DNA from: an uncultured Clostridia bacterium
GTDB lineage: Bacteria > Bacillota > Clostridia > Oscillospirales > Ruminococcaceae
Reading direction: 5' to 3'
Assembly (NCBI GenBank): GCA_947176675.1
Contig: CAMWRN010000066.1
Location: forward strand, 1 to 10,050
DNA length: 10,050 bases
Of this stretch, positions 5,624 through 10,050 are shown piece after piece. Below the pieces are notes generated by a model, which worked only from the letters and a program-made list of their open reading frames with translations, did not search any database and was not told the DNA's origin. Both the position numbers and the translations under genes were made by a program. Within the stretch, counting starts at the first letter, position 1. Each line of letters starts with the position of its first letter.

Positions 5624-5652
5624 TTGACTTGCATTTGTTAGTGTGCTATAAT
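5624..5652 (+). promoter_or_regulatory. Promoter of the small membrane-protein gene
   Basis: TTGACT (5624-5629) and TATAAT (5647-5652) are separated by 17 bp, with TG one base before the -10 as well, so this should be a strong promoter. The predicted start is near 5659. Its -35 begins 2 bp after the second TTCGTTTGTAT copy, so binding there could affect it. Confidence 0.85.
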
Positions 5653-5699
5653 TGATATTAGAATTTATATGAATGCAAAACAAAAAAGGAGGCAGCGTT

Positions 5700-5951
5700 A
5701 TGACTGCGCTTTTGATAATATTCGGACTTTCCGTTTTTCTGTTTCTGATATTTGTCAATATGAAGCTGTCGCGTGGAATGGTTGAGGCGGCAAACGATAA
5801 GGGCTACTGCGACAACGATCTGTTTATCTTTTACATATGCTTTTTTCTCGGCGCTCTGGGTTATATGTACGTCGCCGCGCTTCCCGACCTGAAGCTTCGG
5901 GAGATACTTGCGGAAAAAGAACTCCGTTTTGCAGACGCGGAAGATATGTAG
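5700..5951 (+). CDS. Small two-helix membrane protein, 83 aa, unknown function
   Basis: The start is the ATG at 5700, with AAGGAGG at 5686-5692 and 7-nt spacing; an in-frame ATG at 5673 lies upstream of that site and is unlikely. Residues 2-20 and about 41-62 are hydrophobic helices, joined by a polar loop (residues 21-40) containing GYCDNDLF. The end is a charged cytosolic or surface tail (LKLREILAEKELRFADAEDM). The second segment, with CFFLGALGYMYVAALPD, is like small uncharacterised membrane proteins I recall from other Clostridia, but I know of no function. It is driven by a strong promoter divergent from xre and followed 128 nt later by an AI-2E-family gene that lacks an obvious promoter, so the two may be one operon. 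Confidence 0.75.
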   Translation: MTALLIIFGLSVFLFLIFVNMKLSRGMVEAANDKGYCDNDLFIFYICFFLGALGYMYVAALPDLKLREILAEKELRFADAEDM

Positions 5952-5990
5952 AATTTTCGGAAGAAATACTGTAACGGTCTTGCAAAAATT

Positions 5991-6062
5991 TCGGGAACAA
6001 TTCCCTGTAATAAACCAATCCCGATGCGGCATAAAATAACTGTAACACTACTAAAAATCGGG
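5991..6062 (+). other. Leader with mutually exclusive short hairpins before the AI-2E-family gene
   Basis: Three pairings compete in this intergenic RNA: GGGAA (5993-5997) with TTCCC (6001-6005), TCGGGA (5991-5996) with TCCCGA (6019-6024), and CCCGA (6020-6024) with TCGGG (6058-6062). The last would lie 1 nt from the ribosome site at 6064-6069. No T-tract follows any of them. This could be chance or a weak leader control; I recognise no known riboswitch. Confidence 0.25.
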
Positions 6063-6079
6063 CAGGTGGAACTTGGCGC

Positions 6080-7186
6080 ATGGATAAAAAAACTGTACGG
6101 ACAATACTTTTAACGGCTTTTCTCGCGGCTGTGCCTATTGCCGCCGCAGTAAAGCCCGAATTTTTTGCGGGACTCATCTCCAAAGCCGCCGGACTTCTCA
6201 TGCCCGTTTTTCTCGGCGCAGCTATCGCCTTTGTGATGAACATTCCCGTGTGTTGGTTCAGAAAACAATTCTCCCGCATTTTTAAACGTGCAGGAGACAA
6301 GACCCTTTCCACGCTGTCTGTCATCTCGGCGTACCTGCTGCTGCTTGCTCTTGCGGCGGGAATAGTGTGGATAATCGTCCCCCAGCTTATTTCAAGCGTA
6401 AAGCTGTTCGCGGACAATTTTGACAGGTACTACGATAACTTCATGGGATACTGCACAAAGCTTGAAAGCCGCGATGAGTTTGGCATATTCTGCGCTCTGA
6501 AAGACGCTGCGGCGGGACTCAGCGGACGCATCCCACAAATGCTCGAGAACACCTACGACAAGACCTACGATTTCGCTTCGGGGATCGCAAATATCCTGAT
6601 CGGATTTGTGATCTCGATCTATATTCTTATCGGAAAAAGCGATATCCGCCGTTTCACCGCCATGACGGTTAAACGCTTCACGGGAGAACGTTACGAAACG
6701 GTTCGCAAGCGTTACCGAATGGTTTTTGATATTTTTACCCGTTTCGTCAGCGGACAGATAACCGAAGCGGTGATTCTCGGTGTTTTGTGCTTTGCGGGTA
6801 TGAAGCTTTTCCGATTTGAGTACGCTTTGCTTATCAGCACGATAATCGGCGTTACCGCGCTTATTCCTGTAGTCGGCGCGATAATCGGAACTATACCATC
6901 GGCTCTGCTGCTGTTTCTGATAAGTCCAATAAGGGCGGTTTGGTTCGTGGTTTTTATTATTGTTTTGCAGCAGCTGGAAAACAATCTTATTTATCCAAAG
7001 GTTGTGGGAAAAAGTCTTGGCATACCTCCCCTGCTTGTGCTTCTGGCAATACTTCTCGGAGCAGGTATCGGCGGCGCGGCTGGGATACTTCTTGGAGTAC
7101 CGCTTATGTCCCTCGCCTATGCGGTGGTACAGGAAAAGCTGTGCGAGTCTCTTTGTCCGTCAGAGCAGATGCCGGACCAAATATAA
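6080..7186 (+). CDS. AI-2E family transporter (PerM/TqsA/UPF0118-type membrane protein)
   Basis: This is a 368-aa integral membrane protein with about eight hydrophobic segments: near 8-24, 34-55, 78-101, 168-186, 225-243, 246-272, 274-297 and 318-350. The arrangement fits the AI-2E/PerM family, with a soluble region (about 105-165) between helices 3 and 4. The family's best-conserved stretch is present at 298-327: QLENN, IYPKVVGKSLGI, then PPLLVLLAILLG. Family members have been linked to autoinducer-2 or other small-molecule export and to sodium/proton exchange, so the substrate here is open. Length is normal. The ATG at 6080 has AGGTGG at 6064-6069, 10 nt away. No clear promoter is seen directly upstream, so transcription may come from 5624-5652. 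A strong terminator follows 16 nt after the stop. Confidence 0.9.
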   Translation: MDKKTVRTILLTAFLAAVPIAAAVKPEFFAGLISKAAGLLMPVFLGAAIAFVMNIPVCWFRKQFSRIFKRAGDKTLSTLSVISAYLLLLALAAGIVWIIVPQLISSVKLFADNFDRYYDNFMGYCTKLESRDEFGIFCALKDAAAGLSGRIPQMLENTYDKTYDFASGIANILIGFVISIYILIGKSDIRRFTAMTVKRFTGERYETVRKRYRMVFDIFTRFVSGQITEAVILGVLCFAGMKLFRFEYALLISTIIGVTALIPVVGAIIGTIPSALLLFLISPIRAVWFVVFIIVLQQLENNLIYPKVVGKSLGIPPLLVLLAILLGAGIGGAAGILLGVPLMSLAYAVVQEKLCESLCPSEQMPDQI

Positions 7187-7202
7187 CAGTTCCAAACAAA
7201 GC

Positions 7203-7233
7203 GGACGGCAAAGGAAATTTTCCTTTGCCGTCC
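7203..7233. terminator. Bidirectional terminator between the AI-2E-family gene and the ABC operon
   Basis: GGACGGCAAAGGAAA (7203-7217) and its perfect complement (7219-7233) form a near-continuous palindrome, so the stem is about 13 bp with a small loop. On + it is followed by ATTATCATTTTTTG. On the minus strand the tail is GCTTTGTTTGG. It lies 16 nt after the AI-2E-family stop and 29 nt after the ABC stop and probably serves both. Confidence 0.9.
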
Positions 7234-7262
7234 ATTATCATTTTTTGTTATTAGACTGAAAC

Positions 7263-9110
7263 TTACGCCTCCGCAAACTGTGAATTATAGAGAGCAGCGT
7301 AGAAGCCGTCCTTTTCGATAAGACTGTCGTGAGTACCCTGCTCCGCAATGTCGCCGTCCTTCATTACGAGTATCAGGTCAGCGTCCCGAATGGTGGAAAG
7401 ACGGTGCGCAATAACAAAGCTTGTTCTGCCTTTCATAAGGTTGTTCATGGCTTTTTGGATACGTATTTCCGTTCTGGTATCAACGGAGCTTGTAGCTTCG
7501 TCGAGAATGAGGATCTTATTGTCTGCAAGGATTGCTCGCGCTATGGTGAGAAGCTGCTTCTGACCCTGTGAAACATTGCCCGATTCCTCGTTAAGCTCGG
7601 TTTGGTAACCGTCGGGAAGTGTTCTTATGAAGCGGTCAACGTGTGCAGCCTTTGCCGCGGCGATGACTTCCTCGTCGGTAGCGCCAAGCCTGCCGTAGCG
7701 GATATTCTCCATTATAGTTCCGTTGAACAGCCATGTGTCCTGCAAAACCATTCCGAAAGCTTCACGCAGAGAGCTTCTGTCAAACTCGCGGATGTCGTAG
7801 CCGTCCACTTTTATTGAACCGCCGTTAACGTCGTAAAACCTCATCAGCAGCTTTACCATTGTGGTTTTTCCCGCGCCTGTGGGACCGACTATCGCTACCG
7901 TCTGACCCTTTTCCACGTTTGCGCTGAAATCGTTTATAATGATCTTATCAGGATCATAGCCGAACTTAACGTGTTCAAATTCAACATTGCCCACTATCTT
8001 TTCGGGAGCAATAGGATTCTCGGCGTTGTTTTCCTCCTCGGTCTCTTCAAGGAACTCGAAAACTCTTTCCGCTGCCGCAGCCATTGACTGGAGCATATTT
8101 GACACCTGCGCGATCTGAGTTATTGGCTGCGTGAACTGTCTTACATACTGGATAAACGCCTGAATGTCGCCCACGGAAATAGTTCCCTTAACAGCAAGCC
8201 ATGCGCCTACGACTGCTACGCCAACGTAGCCGAGATTTCCAACAAACTGCATTATAGGCTGCATCATTCCCGACAGGAACTGTGAAAGCATTGCCGACCG
8301 ATAGAGTATGCGGTTATCCCGTTCGAATTCTTCAAGGGATTTTTCCTCGCGGTTGAACGCCTTGATGACAAGGTGCCCGCCGTAGACCTCCTCAACCTGA
8401 CCGTTTACATGACCCAGATATTCCTGCTGCTGCTTGAAGTATTTCTGCGACTTCTTCACAACCAGCATTACCAGAGCCGTGGAAAGAGGCAGGATAACAA
8501 GCGCAATAAGCGTGAGTATCCAGCTTATGGAAAGCATCATCACAAGTACGCCGATAATAGTCGTGACCGAGGTTATAAGCTGCGTGATGCTCTGGTTAAG
8601 GCTCATTCCCAAGGTGTCAACATCGTTTGTGACTCTGGACAGTACCTCGCCGTGGGTGTTGCTTTCATAATATTTCATGGGTATGCGGTGTATCTTTTCG
8701 GATATTTCCTTACGCATACGATAGGTCATTTTTTGGGATACGCCCGACATCAGCCAGCCCTGAACAAATCCAAAAGAGCCGCTGAGAACGTACATACCCA
8801 TTACAGTAAGGAGTATTTGCGCGATCTTGTCAAAGTCCACACCGTTTCCGCCGCTTACCTTGCTGACAAGCCCGTTGAAAATCTCGGTTGTCGCACCGCT
8901 GAGCACTTTAGGTCCTGCAATGTTGAATATTGTGCTGCCCACGGCAAATATCATTACTGCTGCGATCGCCGCCTTGAACGGCTTGACATAGCTTAAAAGC
9001 TTGCGTATCGTACCTTTGAAATCCTTTGCCTTTTCCATGGGGGGAGGTCCTCCTCCCGGACCGTGGGGTCCCCGTCTCGGACGGCTCATTGGTCTGTTTT
9101 CTTCAGCCAT
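7263..9110 (-). CDS. ABC exporter half-transporter, catalytically competent partner (COG1132, YheH/BmrD-like side)
   Basis: This 615-aa protein joins one transmembrane domain (about 30-345, six helices) to one ATP-binding domain (about 375-612), the type IV exporter layout. The ATPase motifs are Walker A GPTGAGKTT (409-417), Q-loop Gln457, signature VSQGQ (513-517), Walker B ILILDE with catalytic Glu538, D-loop SSVD (541-544) and switch His569. The signature departs from LSGGQ (Gly to Gln), as in heterodimeric exporters whose second site is degenerate. The N-terminus (1-25) is Arg/Gly/Pro-rich. The ATG at 9110 begins 1 nt after the partner's stop codon, and its ribosome site (GGAGG) lies inside the end of the partner gene, so translation is coupled; an ATG at 9161 overlaps the partner and is less likely. 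The substrate cannot be predicted; drugs, lipids or peptides are all possible. Confidence 0.92.
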   Translation of the reverse strand: MAEENRPMSRPRRGPHGPGGGPPPMEKAKDFKGTIRKLLSYVKPFKAAIAAVMIFAVGSTIFNIAGPKVLSGATTEIFNGLVSKVSGGNGVDFDKIAQILLTVMGMYVLSGSFGFVQGWLMSGVSQKMTYRMRKEISEKIHRIPMKYYESNTHGEVLSRVTNDVDTLGMSLNQSITQLITSVTTIIGVLVMMLSISWILTLIALVILPLSTALVMLVVKKSQKYFKQQQEYLGHVNGQVEEVYGGHLVIKAFNREEKSLEEFERDNRILYRSAMLSQFLSGMMQPIMQFVGNLGYVGVAVVGAWLAVKGTISVGDIQAFIQYVRQFTQPITQIAQVSNMLQSMAAAAERVFEFLEETEEENNAENPIAPEKIVGNVEFEHVKFGYDPDKIIINDFSANVEKGQTVAIVGPTGAGKTTMVKLLMRFYDVNGGSIKVDGYDIREFDRSSLREAFGMVLQDTWLFNGTIMENIRYGRLGATDEEVIAAAKAAHVDRFIRTLPDGYQTELNEESGNVSQGQKQLLTIARAILADNKILILDEATSSVDTRTEIRIQKAMNNLMKGRTSFVIAHRLSTIRDADLILVMKDGDIAEQGTHDSLIEKDGFYAALYNSQFAEA

Positions 9111-9111
9111 A

Positions 9112-10050
9112 TCACTCAGCCTCCTTTCCGGTGTTTTCATTGATTTCGGAAGATTTTCCACGCTTCAGTTCGTTTTCCGAAAGCTGAGAGCTTGCTATCT
9201 GCTCGTATATCTCGCAGCTTTCCAGCAGTTCCTCGTGAGTACCCATTCCCGCGATCCTGCCCTCGTCCAGGACGATTATCTTATCCGCGTGCAGAATGGT
9301 GCTGATACGCTGCGCAACGATAATTACCGTAGAATCCGCAACCTGCTCGTTCAAAGCCTTTCGCAGAGCCGCGTCTGTCTTGTAGTCCAAAGCGGAAAAG
9401 CTGTCGTCGAAAATATATATTTTAGGCTTTTTGACTACCGCTCTCGCAATGGAAAGTCTCTGTTTCTGACCGCCCGAAACGTTGGTACCGCCCTGTGATA
9501 TGGGACTTTCGTACTTTTCTGGCTTGGCTTCTATAAAGTCCGTAGACTGGGCGATTCCCGCAGCCTCGCGGAGCTGCTCATCGGAAGCGTTATCGTCCCC
9601 GAAGCGCAGGTTTGAAGAAATGGTACCGCTGAACAGAACACCTTTCTGCGGTACAAGACCGATATTCTCCCGCAGATAATGCTGCGAGAATTCACGCACG
9701 TCGGTGCCATCAACGGTGATAGTTCCCTCGGTAACGTCAAAAAAGCGCGGGATAAGATTTATCATTGTGGACTTGCCGCTGCCTGTGCTTCCGATGATAG
9801 CCGTAGTCTCGCCCGGATTTGCGGTGAAGCTTATGTGGTGCAGGACTTTTTCCTCCGCGTCGCCGTAGCTGAAAGAAACGTCGTCAAACTTGACTCTGCC
9901 CTCGGTGATACCCGATTCGGAAGCGTTGTCCTTGTCACTCACGGAGGGTTCGGTTTCAAGCACTTCACTGATACGGTTCGCCGAAACGGAAGCTCTCGGC
10001 AGCATTATGGAGATCATGGTAAGCATAAGGAACGACATTACTATCTGCAT
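9112..10050 (-). CDS. ABC exporter half-transporter with degenerate ATPase site (partial, start beyond right edge)
   Basis: The last 312 residues are in the window; the transmembrane domain is cut by the edge, and the Met at 10050 is internal, within a membrane helix. The ATP-binding domain (about 52-285 of the visible part) has Walker A GSTGSGKST (87-95), Q-loop Gln135, a canonical signature VSGGQ (191-195), Walker B IYIFDD with Asp216 where the catalytic Glu should be, and Gln247 where the switch His should be (VAQRIST). Asp and Gln at these places mark the non-hydrolysing site of heterodimeric exporters such as TM287/288 and BmrC/BmrD. Its intact signature would complete the working site of the downstream partner. 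The C-terminal tail (about 290-312) is polar and charged. It is the first of the two coupled genes; their promoter lies outside the window. Confidence 0.92.
   Translation of the reverse strand: MQIVMSFLMLTMISIMLPRASVSANRISEVLETEPSVSDKDNASESGITEGRVKFDDVSFSYGDAEEKVLHHISFTANPGETTAIIGSTGSGKSTMINLIPRFFDVTEGTITVDGTDVREFSQHYLRENIGLVPQKGVLFSGTISSNLRFGDDNASDEQLREAAGIAQSTDFIEAKPEKYESPISQGGTNVSGGQKQRLSIARAVVKKPKIYIFDDSFSALDYKTDAALRKALNEQVADSTVIIVAQRISTILHADKIIVLDEGRIAGMGTHEELLESCEIYEQIASSQLSENELKRGKSSEINENTGKEAE

Noticed and set aside
5824..6417. Minus-strand frame of 197 codons
   Set aside because: It overlaps two well-supported plus-strand genes and their ribosome sites and has no domain-like sequence.
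8373..8996. Plus-strand frame of 207 codons inside the ABC gene
   Set aside because: It is antisense to the conserved transmembrane domain of a clear ABC exporter and lacks start signals.

Overview
The window looks like chromosome of a low-to-mid GC Gram-positive anaerobe of the class Clostridia, probably Oscillospiraceae and Ruminococcus-like. The reasons are strong GGAGG-type ribosome binding sites, textbook TTGACA/TATAAT promoters, CCA-encoding tRNA genes, short intrinsic terminators, lipoproteins with long Ser/Thr/Glu-rich linkers, a DUF4358-type lipoprotein and a tandem heterodimeric ABC exporter. The genus is an inference from protein style, not from a marker gene. No phage, IS element, CRISPR array or integrase is visible.

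Positions 1-1303 form a tRNA-rich, gene-poor stretch. tRNA-Pro(TGG) on + (163-239) has a perfect consensus promoter and is followed by a 73-codon gene (311-532) that shows no promoter of its own. tRNA-Arg(CCT) (689-763) and tRNA-Pro(CGG) (1227-1303) lie on the minus strand, each with its own promoter and terminator. The 463-nt gap between these two holds no convincing protein gene. On + it has an extended -10 element, a long imperfect stem and a strong intrinsic terminator with seven Ts, which together suggest an unannotated RNA of about 195 nt.

Positions 1538-3291 hold a single minus-strand gene for a solute-binding lipoprotein of the sugar ABC type, with its own terminator and no permease or ATPase genes beside it. 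Divergent from it, 3387-5190 carries a promoter, a membrane-anchored SGNH/GDSL hydrolase with an acidic tail, and a DUF4358-like lipoprotein, probably one operon acting at the cell surface.

Positions 5194-7186: an Xre-family regulator (minus, GTG start) is divergent from a small two-helix membrane protein, which is followed on + by an AI-2E/PerM-family membrane protein. The divergent promoter region carries an 11-bp direct repeat around the xre -10, a likely operator. Positions 7203-10050: a bidirectional terminator separates the AI-2E-family gene from a minus-strand pair of ABC half-transporters. The two are translationally coupled, and one has a degenerate ATPase site, which is the hallmark of heterodimeric ABC exporters. 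The upstream partner runs off the right edge of the window.
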